64,000 nucleotides of DNA from Marsupella aquatica (lineage: Eukaryota; Marchantiophyta), in the NCBI GenBank assembly GCA_973895155.1, contig OZ316892.1, positions 20,522,001-20,586,000 on the forward strand, given 5' to 3'. This document shows positions 1 through 11,847 of the stretch, piece by piece. The translations under genes were made by a program, and so were the position numbers. The stretch's first letter is position 1, and each line of letters starts with the position of its first letter. The notes below the pieces were generated by a model. That model searched no databases and was not told the origin of the DNA. It saw only the letters and a program-made list of their open reading frames with translations.

Positions 1-227
1 CAACGTATCTAGTTTGCTTGAATATGGTGTACATATTTGTGGGACCATGTCTGATAGCCATGATAAAGTTTTTGGAGCATATATCTATATACACCTAGGG
101 GCACTAATGTTGATTCAGAAGAATTTAGCTATGGATAGCCATGAGATTCTATGGCAATCCAAATGGCATGGTTTTCATTGAAATATATGCTCTATATAAT
201 TGTAGTTGTCCGGTAGAGATTAGATCC

Positions 228-237
228 AAGGGGGAGA
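228..237 (+). other. Possible polypurine tract of a copia 3' end
   Basis: The short purine run AAGGGGGAGA resembles the polypurine tract that precedes the 3' LTR in plant copia elements. The 220 bases before it are low in coding signal. I found no LTR pair or coding sequence to confirm it, so it may be chance. Confidence 0.25.
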
Positions 238-239
238 TT

Positions 240-1380
240 GCAGATCGGAATTGAATAGCTAGCTATTGTAGCCAAAATGAGGGTGCTATCTGAGCAATCA
301 TTACATAATTGGGATGGTATTTGGGAGCCTTCTAATTTCTGGGTGATTTTCATCCTTCTTTGTATTCAGTTCTATTGTACATATTTTTCCTCATTGATGG
401 CTAAGGTTTGGTTCAAATGAGGATACTAACCAACATGATCATCTTTGACTGTTGGTGCTTGCCTGTAAAGCCAGGATTCTAGGAAGGACAACTTTTTGTG
501 TGAAATTTTGACAAGGACTCACATGAGTGTTTTGTAAGTTTTGTCTTAAATCTAGCTCTTTTTTAACATGCTGGTAGTGGTATATTTGGAGGAATGTGTC
601 GAAGGACGTGAGGATACAACTACCATTGGTCCCCGTGCCACCCTAGAAAAGGCCGGTGCTTATTTCCCTTCTCCAAGTTTATTTATCCACCTTGGTCTCT
701 TTAATTGTTGGGTATCTTTTTGCACTGTTGCACTTTTGATTTGTGCTAGGCCCATGCTTGACATGCAAGGACCAGGATGAACCTAACTGCGTCTTACTTT
801 GCAAGTTGTACAGTAGACATTTGTCTATCTGAGTAGTAAAGTTCACTAACATGCACTCGAGATAGAATTTCTTCAAGTGACCTTTATATCTGTTAGAGGT
901 TTTTAATGAAATTGATAATTATTGCAAACTAATTCATTCTTGTTTTTTATCAATGAAACAAGCAAAAAGCCCATCTTGTGCTGAAACTATTTCAATAAGA
1001 AAGAATTTCAAGCTTTCACCATACTATTCTCATGTTCAAGTATGACCAATGATTGGTTGACATAAGATACATCTGACTACTGCAAATGAATATTAGATTG
1101 CTCGATGGTTGGTATACATGATAACCAATCAAATTAAAGTTTTTGTTTGACGTTGTGGGTGGGTTTTGCTTTGTGTGCACCCAAGAATCAAGGAATAAAA
1201 GCCAGGAGAAGAATTCAAATAAGGATTGATATAAAGTTTTGCTGGTTGCTAGAAGTCATTGTAAGTTACCTCCATATCTTGTTTGTCTTCTTTAGGTCAG
1301 TTTTCTCATTTGGGATTTTTGTGCTTGTGGTATTTCTGTATGTTGTAATTGTGGATATATCTCTTCCTGCATCAATCCCG
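240..1380. other. Gene-free stretch
   Basis: AT-rich sequence without a credible gene. Short open frames at 568-780 and 1147-1419 show no recognisable domain and no conserved-looking composition. It may be decayed retroelement or intergenic DNA. Confidence 0.5.
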
Positions 1381-1532
1381 CTGTCTAGCTCCACCAGTTT
1401 GAAGACCGTCCCGGGCTAGAGAGCTTTCGAGTCGTCTAAGAGAGGACTATGTGTTGAGATTTCATCAAGCAACCCTGACGTTTGTCTTGTTGAGACTACT
1501 GAAGATGTCAATGAGGCTCGTTCTCCTCAATC

Positions 1533-1813
1533 CAAGGGGTGTCCCATATCACGCGCAAAGTTTTGGGGAATAAACACCCTAAAACTTAAGTCAATAAAGT
1601 TTTTTATGAATTTTTTTACCCCTAACTTGATGGAATATTCCCAAATTTGATTTTAAGAAACCCTACGATTCTTATAATTCTCAAATTAAATTGGATTTAA
1701 ATAACCCTAATATTCTTCAACAAAAATTTGAAAGTATTTAACTAAACCCAATAAAAAAACCCTATATTTATTCGCACGTGATGAGTCAGCAGAAAAAAAG
1801 TGAGGACCCGGGG
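1533..1813. mobile_element. Short non-autonomous element related to nested element C
   Basis: The right end, read inward on the minus strand, begins CCCCGGGTCCTCAC and then has an ATCACGTGCGAATA-like block. This matches the left end of element C at 35627 (CCCGGGGTCCTCAC, then ATCACGCGCGAATA). The left end (about 1533) carries the inverted counterpart GGGGTGTCCCATATCACGC, like the right end of C (CCCATATCACGC). At about 280 bp with no coding capacity this is MITE-like. It lies against copia-like coding sequence (residues like ARSPQS before it, copia RT after it), so it probably interrupted that relic. I could not define a target-site duplication. Confidence 0.5.
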
Positions 1814-4191
1814 CAATGAGAACATCATCTTTGCAGAAGCAATCAATGACCCCAGGTGGAGCGTTGCTATGGCTGACGAATTTGAATCACTTATTAAGAA
1901 TGAGACTTGGGATCTGGTCCCCTGGGCCCTCACTCCTAGAATATATTATACATACATACCTGTGAGCCTCCCTTCCCCTATATCTCTACTTATTTTTTTT
2001 TTCTCATATTGAGATTAACCTTGTTTTTTTGTAAAAACTACATTTTTGTTATTTTTCATGTGTCTTGAGTATGTTATAAAAAATGGTTTTGGGCTATAAT
2101 ATTTACCCTTCATAGATTACAAATTTTAGTGCATTCAAAAGGATTTAAGGATGGAGAAACATAATGTAAACTGTGGTGATAACTACTTACATTAAAAGCT
2201 AATCTATTGTATTCTACCCACACCCCTAAAACCCTCTACTAGCCTCCGCCCGGCCCCAACCCCCAATAACCAAGCCTTTTGGCTAGGATACGCATTTGGG
2301 CTAAACCTTGAGCTTTATATACAGTTTGATATATGCAAACATATGTGGACAAAACACATGTGTGGACACATGTACCAATTAAGAATGGACATGTGTACCA
2401 CTAATGTAATGTTGTGTGTTGTTACCTATTGATCCCCCCTTCCATAGAAATAAAAATGAGAACATTTAAAAGGGTCTTGCCAAATTAGAAGAAGGTTCAA
2501 GAATATATGTGGAGGTTACTTACTTGTAAAGTAATTCTAAAAATTATTGTGGGATGGATAAAATTGACCCTGGAATGGTTCTCACATCCTCCCGTATTAG
2601 AAAGGAGTGGGGGCCTAGGGTTTGGTCCCACTTCCTAAAGGTAGAAAAGGCAATCTCAGCCAAGTGGGTATAGAGGGCCAAGCCTGAATTTAATCCAACT
2701 CATCAATGCCTCAAAGCTTGACTTGTCGCCCGCAGATTTGAATAGCGCTACGACATCAACTTTGAGGATACATTTTCTCTAGTAATTAAATGGGCCACAC
2801 TCCGTCTGGTCATTACGCTTGTTGCAGCTCTAGGTTGGGAATCGCATCACATGGATGGAGTTCACAACATTCCTCAACGGGAAACTCAAGGAACTAAACT
2901 ACATCATGCTGTGTCATCGTGTCATCTGGTTTTGCAAAACCAGGGTCAGAACACTTGGTTTGCAAACTCAATCGTTGCCTTTACAGCCTCAAACAATCAC
3001 CTCAAGCGTGGTATGAGGAGGTGGATGCTTTTCTATGCAGTAATGGCTGGACCCGCAGTGCAGCTGACCACAATCTCTATTTCATCAATGACAATTGTAG
3101 CATCGTCTTGCTACTTCTATTTGTCAATGACCTGCTCCTGACAGGCAATGATCCTGCAAAAATCAGTGAAGTCAAGACGCAGCTCAGCAGCAAATATCGA
3201 GGCAAATATCAGATGAAAGATCGTGGTTGTGTCCAACGATACCTTAGGATTGAATTCCAAAACACTCCGACCCGCTGACATTTTCATTCATCAAACATCA
3301 TTCTACTGCCAAAAACTATTGGCAATTTTTGAGTTGCAAGATTGCAAACCCGCTGCAGTTCCTCTCTTGGAGGGTATTTTTCTCACTTTTGACACATCTA
3401 CCCCTGATGTAGATGTTACTCACTATTGTCAAGTTCTATTGTCAAGCTGTTGGTAAGCTTGAACACTAGGCCTGACCTTGCTTATTCTGTTGGGATCCTC
3501 AATCGTTTTATGGTCTTGCCCTCAGCAATGGCACCTTGATGTTGCCCATCATGTCCTTAGATATGTAAAGGCCACCACTGTCTACAGGCTCTTTTTCCCA
3601 CGTTCTCAGTCACTCACAATTGTTGGCTACACAGACTCTGACCATGCAGCTTGTAAAGAAACTCGTCGCTCCATTGGGGTCTACCTGTTTCAATTTGCCG
3701 GTGGAACTATCACCTAGTCCAGCAAGCGCCAGGCTACTGTCTCCCATAGCACAATTGAAGCAGAGTATAGGGCACCATCAGAAGGGGCATGCAAGGGGGT
3801 GACATTCCTACATTGGCTTATTGCAAAACTTACTTTTATCCTTGCATTGCAAGTGGCACTTCATTGCCCTCAACCTGAAGTTGAACTGTCTGATCTGTCT
3901 GTAGCACAATCACCCACAACTCAAGACTTGCATCTCAATTTGCATTGCAACAATCAGGGCTCAATCAATCTTGCCAAAAATCTTATCTTTCATGCTCATA
4001 CTAAACACATTGAATTGCAGCATCACTACATTTGCGAACATCTGCTCGAAGGGGAGGTCTCTATCAAGTATGTTCCAACAACCAACAATCCAGCAGATAT
4101 TCTCACAAAAGCACTTTCACGGTGGAAATTTGAGCAGCACAGGAACTTTATTGGCATGAGATCATTAGGGCGTCTCAAAGCTTGGCCTTAA
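1814..4191 (+). pseudogene. Degenerate Ty1-copia pol relic (RT and RNase H)
   Basis: The remains of the pol gene of a Ty1-copia retrotransposon, which would encode reverse transcriptase and RNase H. Visible blocks in order: the start of the RT domain (AINDPRWSVAMADEFESL, about 1840-1925); a non-coding interruption of about 700 bp; more RT with several stops (about 2650-3280, including LYSLKQSPQAWY and a degenerate FVNDLLL where YVDDLL is usual). RNase H follows from about 3480 (VGYTDSDHA, EAEYRA, HTKHIELQHHYI, NPADILTKALS), ending near 4191. The pieces lie in different frames with in-frame stops, so the copy is dead. No LTRs were recognised on either side. The 281-bp element at 1533-1813 abuts its left end. 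The family call is secure; exact boundaries are not. Confidence 0.85.
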
Positions 4192-4739
4192 CAAGATAAG
4201 GCCCTCCCATACTCAAATATTATGGGAACTCCCGTAAAAGTTATGGGAGCTGATCTTCGGCTCCTATAAGGAAAGCCCGCGGGCTCAACACTTACCCCAT
4301 AACTTTCCCACAACTTTAGGCGGAAATGTATCTGGAAATCCAAAAATCAAGGACTCTAGAACCCCAGAAAGCCCGACTGAAGGCACGTGGCATTGGCGGG
4401 GGCATTTTCTCCTGACGTGGTGATTGCTGCTACATTTGAGGCGGCAACTGGTCAAGAATTAAAGCAATTTAAATGATATAATATGCTATGAGACAGGTGA
4501 GGCCGTAACCCCTGCCTTGTGGGGCGGGTCAATGTTACCTCCCTCCATTTTCTAAATTCTATAACTAGGTGACCCCATAACTTGAGTCCCCATAACTTGA
4601 GTTATGGGATATATCACAAATCCGTAACTTCTCTAATGACCTAGCTTTGAGAAGCCCTATTACAATGAAGACATTTTGCAATTGGCCAGCTTGCCATCTA
4701 CATCTACTCAGCAATAGTAACATTTGTCTCTATAAATCT
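4192..4739. other. Gene-free stretch after the copia relic
   Basis: It holds several short ATGGGAG/CTCCCAT-type repeats (4229-4320 and 4560-4615). It could include the copia relic's lost 3' LTR, but I see no matching partner in the window. No gene recognised. Confidence 0.4.
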
Positions 4740-5322
4740 CTAAGCAATACTCACATCGATATATCTCCTTTCCAGAGTCATCTAATCCTACTTGTTTATA
4801 CTGGTGCCCCTTGAGCGCATGCTCTTCTGCCTTCCTCAATCCACTCTGTAAATTTCGTTCCACTTTGACCCTAGTCTTAAAAGACTTGTATACCTGACCA
4901 CTATAACCTCAAACCTGAGGCTTACAATCTTCCCATGACTCGTACATGCCAGGTACAAATACTCTCATCATGTCATAGTATTTCTTTCGGGTGGTTGGAT
5001 ATGTAAAATATCATGATATTGGCACCAATGCTTGTCGTGGTCCTTTCACACGCTGTATTGCTCCATAAGGGGTATTTGCCTCCCTTCCCTTGACTTGCGA
5101 TTCGCCTTCCTTCACCACCAAGTTTGCAGAGGAGCTTGTTGCGCAATCCATTACCATCGGTTCTCTCTGAAGTTCTCCACCCTTAGGAACATGCTCATTC
5201 GTGTGGACGGACCGGAGATTGTTGCTATCGACTACCACTGTCTCCTCTTTCATTGGTGGATTCATACATCTGTTCAATCTACGAAGGCAAACTTTTGAAC
5301 AGTTCATGGAGGCACCCAGCAA
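4740..5322 (-). pseudogene. Relic with RNase H1 N-terminal (hybrid-binding) domain
   Basis: Read on the minus strand from about 5000 to 4850, the translation contains KYYDMMRVFVPGMYESWEDC, then KPQV, a TGA stop, and GYSGQVYKSFKTR. This fits the small N-terminal domain of RNase H1, also found in caulimovirus viroplasmin and in many plant transposon proteins, where it binds RNA/DNA hybrids. The pattern G.Y..W..C...V.G..G..YKSFKT is clear. Upstream on the same strand (5322-5011) a low-complexity open frame could be the preceding part of the protein. Downstream residues include a CEYC pair. The in-frame TGA and lack of a long frame mark it as a remnant, most likely of a transposable-element gene. 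The parent element cannot be told. Confidence 0.6.
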
Positions 5323-5329
5323 GCTTGCT

Positions 5330-7829
5330 TCCTACTCTCAATATCGACATTATGAGCAGAAAGAACATCCGCGCCAACAATCGTAACATTTCCATTGTGT
5401 TTCTCTCTCTCTCAACTTCGGATGAGAAGGGGTATTAGGATCCAGCATCCGATGTTGCAATACTTCTCTCTTGTGTCTGCCACTAGTCGCTTTGTCGTTA
5501 TTCTACTGAGATATAGGAACGTTAGATTTAGGGCTAATGCCAATTTACGGGTTAGAGTAGGACTCATCCCCGACTATTCCACTGGGATGTTCTCGGCCAC
5601 AATAGATTCGAGGCCTGACTCTATTCGATTCTGCATCATTCAGTAAAGCAACAACATTGTTTTCATTTTCTACGCATATTTGTGCTTGTCTTCATATTTA
5701 CCCATTGACCCTGTGCTTTGTTGTCTGAGAACCGTCTGTTAAGTAATTTCTTGTTTTGTAATATTTTTGTTTTCCTTGGGAGACTTTTGTTTTCCTCCTT
5801 CTTTTCTCCTTAATAGTGCATATGCTACTTATCTTTAATCTGACTGAGTACTTATCTGTGTTTGCTTGTTCCGAGATCTCCATTTGATGATGGAGTCGAT
5901 GACGTCTCTCCCCAATTGCTCCACCTTCGTTCGCTCTACCTTCGGTCGTTTTCCACGCTAGTTCAAATCGCTCGATCGCCTTCGCTAGAAAGTTTCGCAG
6001 GCTTGATTCTCACTTCTTATGACGTCAGATTCGATTGCTCCTTCTTCACACCGACTTCACTGGTGCTCGCTCTCCCATTGCTCGCTAAGCCATGTCCAGC
6101 CGTCCAAGCTCGCTCCCCCTTTGGTGCTCCCCCATTGCTTTGTCCGCCATCGCTCGTTCATCCCCCTTCTCTAGAATGTGTATTTTTCTGCTTGGCTCCT
6201 TTTTATAAATTGACTTTTTCTTCTTGAAATTTTTAATACCATGACTTTGAGAACCCAATGGAAATTTCGAAGAAGGAACGTCCCATGCAACGATGTGTCG
6301 CTAAATTCAACGACCTGGATTCCGGCCATGTGGGAATTGAGCACCGCGGGGAGCAGCAACGAGAATTAAAACAATGTTTCGGAGTCTATAAAGAGCTTGA
6401 ACTCCTGAGTACTCGTATAAGTATGGAGCAGTATCTGCCTTCTCGAAGTGGTGTTGGGAGCCTACCTCAGACACTGACTTGGAGCAAGCAAGCAATGGTC
6501 TATGGGCGTGACCTTCATCTGAACTGTAGTATTATTGCAATCTGAGTCTCCTAGTTTCGCCCCGACCGAGTGAATTTGTCTGCGTTTCCTCTCCACATTG
6601 CTAGCACGAAATCGAATCAATGGTCTCTGTGGCCCGACCCATATTGTCAATCCCGCCAGCTGAGATCAGTTCAACGACGTTAGAGTAAACGAGCCTTGTT
6701 GGACTTCGCTGCATTAATAGGTAAGCTGTTAGGCTTGGCTTGGTTTGTCAGCGGGAGATCAGCTTGGTCCACTTAGCTTAGAGACTGGTGCTGTGCTTTT
6801 CTCTTGATTCAGTGTGTACACGTTCTTGGACTTGATCGACGAGCCTAGTTTTCAATTGACTTGGAAAGGAGTTGTATCCGTTGATTTTCCTCGTGCATTT
6901 CTACTCCTCTAGCTCTTGACTAAAAGAAGGCTACTCTAGAATAATGTGAGTGTCTGAGATCTTTGACCGCATTGTGTCGCTGCACCTATTTCGAGTTAAG
7001 ACAACAAATTGATGTTTTCTGTGAAACTCGTCGGTGAGAATCTTCCAATCACTCGGAGCCTCATGAGCGTGATAACGAAAAACTCGCCATCGAGAGAGCC
7101 AGCGCGCGCAGTAAAAACTCGTGCTACCTTAAAGTTTAATCTAGCCGTTTGCGTGAGTACTACATACGAGATTTGTTCCATACAGCGCTCCTCTCCCTCT
7201 CCACACTAATAAATTCACTGCGGGAACTACTTCTCTAAGTGTCTCTATTTAGCTGTTACCTCGCCGGCCACGGCTTCTATTTGGACACTAACGTACTACG
7301 GGTGGCTAGACAGAGTATTTGCCTTGTCAGGAGACTGATTCCGTTGTTTGCAGATGAGAAGGGTTTCTGACTGATTTAAGAAGAGAGTGCTGGGATCGTC
7401 TTGAGGAAAGAGTATCGTCTCTCACGGTAATTTCAAAAACCTGAGTCTACTAGCATGAGAACTTATTGTTAGTACTCCTGTTCGATGTTCAGACTGCCAT
7501 TGAGGCCAGCCAGTTGTCTTTCACTGGAAGACCGGCTCATTGAATTGTGATTTAATTTTTAGTGGTCTGGGAAGGTACCCGACCCGACCCTATTGCTTCA
7601 AGATTCTGACAATGCTTAGTCCGGTAGAGTCTTGCTTGCCTGTCAGTTAGCTGCGTTCGAGTTGCAACAATTTCTTTGCCATAGTGGCAAAAGCAGCTGC
7701 CAAATTTAGTCCTTCTTGTTCCAAATATTAGCAAACTTTTCTTGTCCAAGAGTTTTTAAGTTCTGCACTAATAGTTTTATTTCTACCAATCAGAACTCAG
7801 ACGTAGAAAGCTAAGCGGAACTAGCTATA
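5330..7829. other. Gene-free stretch upstream of the membrane protein gene
   Basis: No convincing coding sequence. Base composition becomes more even (CG-containing, fewer A/T runs) from about 5880 to 7800. That would fit promoter and untranslated leader of the gene starting at 7830. Open frames such as 5862-6227 and 6258-6545 show no domain. Confidence 0.4.
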
Positions 7830-8882
7830 ATGTCGACTCCAGCATCCTCACCACCCGCTCAAACATTCACGCCAACTGCGCCTGTTACCACCCCAGCATC
7901 ACCACCTTCGTCAGGGATCTTGTCATCTGACTTGTTCCTACCCGCAATCGGCTTATATCCATTCCTTCCATGTCTGGTTGGAGTTCTTACGTTGGCATCA
8001 TATCTGCTCATATTGCTGCTTATGCGATGTTGGCACAAGAAGCGGTCCAAAACGGAACCCTCGAAAGAGACACTTCTTCACAAGCATCTGGGTAACGTCT
8101 TGAAGGGGATCGAAGGTGATACTGTGGATCTTTCACCAGATGAAGACGGTACCGAGACACAGGGGAAACTCCACGATCTTTCCCGTACGCTTTCTGCCAT
8201 TCTTGCAAGTGAGAGACCAATGATATCCTTCCTGATTCCACGTTGGACGTGGAGTACGAGGAAGTATGTTATGTCCCTCATTACGGCGAAGAAGCAACCT
8301 TCAAAAGTGGCAGACGAACAGTCATCCATTGATCAAGGTTCCGTGTTCTGCGTACCAGTATCAATCCCGTTCATTCGGAAGAGGATACAGAGATCGAGTT
8401 CGGACCCTCGTTTGGAAGGAGCTCAGTTGGCAGTTGTTTGCAAGGCGGTCCAAATAATGCAAGTAAACCTGGAGGGCCGATGGAGGACGTCCTTCAGCAT
8501 AATCAGGTTTACAGTTGCCAGTCTTCTGACAATCTACGCCTTCTGGTACACCAACGTCAACACGATAGAGTACCTTTCCGCTTACATCGCAGGAGAGCTG
8601 GTAAGCACCGTGTACAGTCAACCTTTCATCGATTGGCTGATTCCCAAACTCGATCAGCAGATCGGGAATGTAGTGTTGATGCTCAAGCTGCATTTGGAGC
8701 ATGAAGTATTATCTGGTGCATCGCGGGAAGAGCTTCCTTTGACGGACTGGGTGCGCAGCTATTTCAGAGGGTTTGACGAAGTAAAAGAACTTCTATGTAT
8801 TCGCGATCAGGGAGTTAAGGCGACGAAGGGAGGTTTCCTTCGCTGGGCAAAAGAGAGTATAGCCGGTATGTCCTTTCCTTAA
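7830..8882 (+). CDS. Predicted membrane protein of unknown function (350 aa)
   Basis: A single uninterrupted reading frame from an ATG at 7830 to a TAA at 8880-8882. Residues 1-30 are Pro/Ser/Thr-rich. A strongly hydrophobic segment (about residues 34-66, LVGVLTLASYLLILLLM) is followed by basic residues (RCWHKKRSK), typical of a membrane anchor with the following part cytoplasmic. A second hydrophobic stretch (about 222-245, FTVASLLTIYAFWY) could be another membrane segment. The last 100 residues look soluble and amphipathic. I do not recognise a family. It is the most host-like gene in the left part, with even codon use and no transposon motifs, and no introns are needed. It could also be a lineage-specific or transposon-captured protein; the sequence does not decide. 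Confidence 0.6.
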   Translation: MSTPASSPPAQTFTPTAPVTTPASPPSSGILSSDLFLPAIGLYPFLPCLVGVLTLASYLLILLLMRCWHKKRSKTEPSKETLLHKHLGNVLKGIEGDTVDLSPDEDGTETQGKLHDLSRTLSAILASERPMISFLIPRWTWSTRKYVMSLITAKKQPSKVADEQSSIDQGSVFCVPVSIPFIRKRIQRSSSDPRLEGAQLAVVCKAVQIMQVNLEGRWRTSFSIIRFTVASLLTIYAFWYTNVNTIEYLSAYIAGELVSTVYSQPFIDWLIPKLDQQIGNVVLMLKLHLEHEVLSGASREELPLTDWVRSYFRGFDEVKELLCIRDQGVKATKGGFLRWAKESIAGMSFP

Positions 8883-10040
8883 TGGAGCCTCGCAATAATC
8901 AGAATGTAGCGAGTTTCTGAGTTCAGCGAGCTAGAGCTGTCCACTTTGGAAAAGTTGCTCTAGACTCACCTTCCTAGATATATATCTTGTTGACTAAATG
9001 GATCACTTAGACACGATAGCAACCACCGCTGGAAGCTTTCGAACTTACGATATTGCACTCAAGTCTGCTGCACAATTGGCAGGCCGGAGGACCTTTTGTT
9101 TCTACCTAGCTAGTTAACCGTAGGGGCACAAGCAAGATATGTACATATATAGCCCATGTCGATTTGACATACTGATTAATATCGTCTGTCAATTGTGGAG
9201 GTCAATTAGACATGTCAATTGAGCAAGACGCCAATTGCCTTCACACTAGGCTTCAGTTCCAAAACCTGTAATTTATGTACGTGACATCTGATTGTTTATA
9301 TGTATTATTTGTCTCACATGTATATCACATTCCCCCTGACTGGATAATCATTTAGACACTCCTCTTTTCAACAACTTTTTGTTCCGACTATTCCGCCCAG
9401 TTAGTAACCAGTTAGTGGAACCATGATCAGATCAAGAAGCATTCGTCAACATATTTTCTAAAGGGATTTAACGTTGCTGCTTGACAAAAAACAGGTGGAA
9501 CATCTATTCATGTAAAACCAGCTTTTCTACCAGGGAGCCCAAATGAATGCCCCTGGATGCATAAATACAAAAGAAGCCAGATCTTGGAGAGTGCTCCAGG
9601 TAGACTTCAATTTCTATTGATGTTCGCTCCCGCATGGTCATCTGTGGTTTATCATGCGTTACCATGTTTCAAGGACAGTGGACGGTTAATTAGCTGAAGA
9701 AATACGAAGAAACCCTTCTCAAAGGAGAACTCACAAATTCACTTCAAACTTGCTTTCATTAAATGACGCTATCCCAGCGCCTAATTACGATGAAATCACT
9801 TCTGATACCACTACCATTGCCCTTGCAAGATAGAACCAGATTTGATGACGGTGCAGAAAAAGTTTTAAACCACACTTGATCCTTGGATCTCATTGTACAC
9901 ATTCACTTAAATGACATAATTTATAGATTGAATCACATTTTCAGGCTTTCTACTCACTGTCATCTGGGTGACCTTGGTGAGGAAGCTTAGCTGGACATCT
10001 ACCTTTCAAAACCATCTACCTTTCAAAACATAGATATCAT
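8883..10040. other. Downstream non-coding stretch
   Basis: 3' flank of the membrane protein gene. No gene, tRNA or clear repeat recognised. A duplicated 12-15 nt phrase (CATCTACCTTTCAAAA) at 9997-10028 lies just before the SINE-like insertion. Confidence 0.4.
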
Positions 10041-10365
10041 GGCAACTGCCGGCTTCAGTCAGTTGGCCAGGGGATTAGGCTAGAACCAAGCAAGAGATCT
10101 CAAGTTCAATCCCCCCTTCACACACAGGCGGTGAGGGTATGTGTGTATGTTTGTGTGGATGTAGTGTCTGGTAAGAGTACTGGTCTCTTCTCTGCCTCTC
10201 TTTGCATGTGGTCCTGGTCCAACTTTCTCCTTCCTGGTACGGTCCCTGTTAGATTTCTAGGTAACTATGGTCCCCCTTGTGGGTTACCCTACTCTAGTGA
10301 ATATTCCAAAGTAGAATGTGTATCCTTGGATGGGTCTACTTTCAAGGCCCCAAACAAACAAAACA
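10041..10365 (+). mobile_element. tRNA-headed SINE-like insertion
   Basis: About 325 bp flanked by a direct repeat of about 15 nt: AAAACATAGATATCA at 10026-10040 and AAAACATAGATGTCA at 10361-10375. The 5' part has a box-A-like phrase (TCAGTTGGCCAGGGG) and, some 50 nt on, a box-B-like AAGTTCAATCC, the layout of a tRNA-type RNA polymerase III promoter. The remaining body (about 10125-10350) is non-coding and the 3' end is A-rich (CAAACAAACAAAAC). This fits a short interspersed element. It could instead be a solo non-autonomous insertion of another kind; the flanking repeat is the strongest evidence. Confidence 0.5.
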
Positions 10366-10379
10366 TAGATGTCACTGCG

Positions 10380-11847
10380 ATTTAAGTTCTCAAAAAACAA
10401 ATTTATAATCTACATTTATAGATTTTCTTAAAATTAACAAACAATCCCTGTAGTATAGTTCACTATTGATGGTGGGGACCAGGCAGGACAGCTGGGCAGC
10501 ATAGGCACAGCTACGGGCAGTTGCAGGGCAGGTCATCTGCGATGTATTCAACTTCAATTAGTGACTCCCAATCTGTGAAGTACATTGGTTCCTTCACTGG
10601 CAGGGTTTTTGCAATCTGGAGATTGTGAGGTCAAAACGAGCTACCTTAGTTATTGTTTAGGGGTATGTAATGGAGACTGTGCTGTAATAAATACTTCAGT
10701 ATTTTCAGCCGTAATTCTGAGGATGTCACTCCTCGCGCTCCTCACATCATTGTTTCATGGACCTCCAGAATGTTATTCCTCGTGCCCCTCACATCATGTA
10801 AAGTCACCTCCATGCAGCTAATGAACTTCGTTGAATAAATTATCAGAATGCACGGATTTGCAGGTGTTAGTAGTTTTTCCCATGGCCATGAACAATCGCA
10901 AGGCTATAGACTGTTACCCGTTCACCAGGCAGTGACAATCTCTCTATGACACTATCAAGTCTGCATACTTATTTTTTAAGTAGAGTGCATGGATCAATTG
11001 ATACAGGTGGTTAGATAGAGACAATTCGAGACTCGAGAGTGAATGCAATATACGCATGAAAGATTATGGATAAAATCATTCTAGCTACTGGCGAGTACAG
11101 ATTGCGACTCTTCTTCTCTGCAAGAAACTAGCTGATGATGAGTGTGCCATAAAGGTAGGAATCAGGACACAAGGTGTACAGCACGGGACGTGCAGATTTA
11201 CAGTACGTTAGCAATAATACCAAGAGCTAATAATAAATTGTACACCGGCAGTAGCGCTACAGTGCCTGGACGCCCTGGAGCTTGGGAACCTTGGTTCCTC
11301 TTATTCAACAAAGCACGTGACACAATAGCGAAACAGGGGAAGTGGTTTTCTGAGAGTACATCCTTTTCCCAGGTAATTAGAAAATGATGATTGAAGCGTT
11401 TTATCTCTAAACGCGAGGTGGGACAGTAATTTTTGGTGGTCCCTTGCGCCGTCTCGCTAGTCTGCTTAGCAGCCACTCACTGGATGACAATGGCCTTAGC
11501 AAAGGTGTTTAGTGCCGCATAAATACAGAGTGGCAGAACACGATCAATGAAAGACACTAGTTCTTGCGCGCAGGACGGAGATTATCGAATTATCAAAGCA
11601 CATGTGGAAGAACGAGTTCGTGCATTGAGACTTGGAGATTAACCGGATTACCGAACCAGAATTAGGACCAGTAGGGTCTCGCATGGCAAATTATCAAAGC
11701 TTATATAGGATTGATTAGCAGACCTCGTGATAAAACGCCACGTCCTGGGGAATAGACAAAGCGATGACGGACAGAATGAATAGTGTGGGCAAGCGACGAA
11801 ACCTCACGAGCCCAGAAATCCGGGTGCTCCCTTTTTAATTGTTTCCT
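10380..11847. other. Gene-free stretch
   Basis: Intergenic sequence with no credible gene. The open frames near 10585-10821 and 11142-11387 lack recognisable features. Confidence 0.4.
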
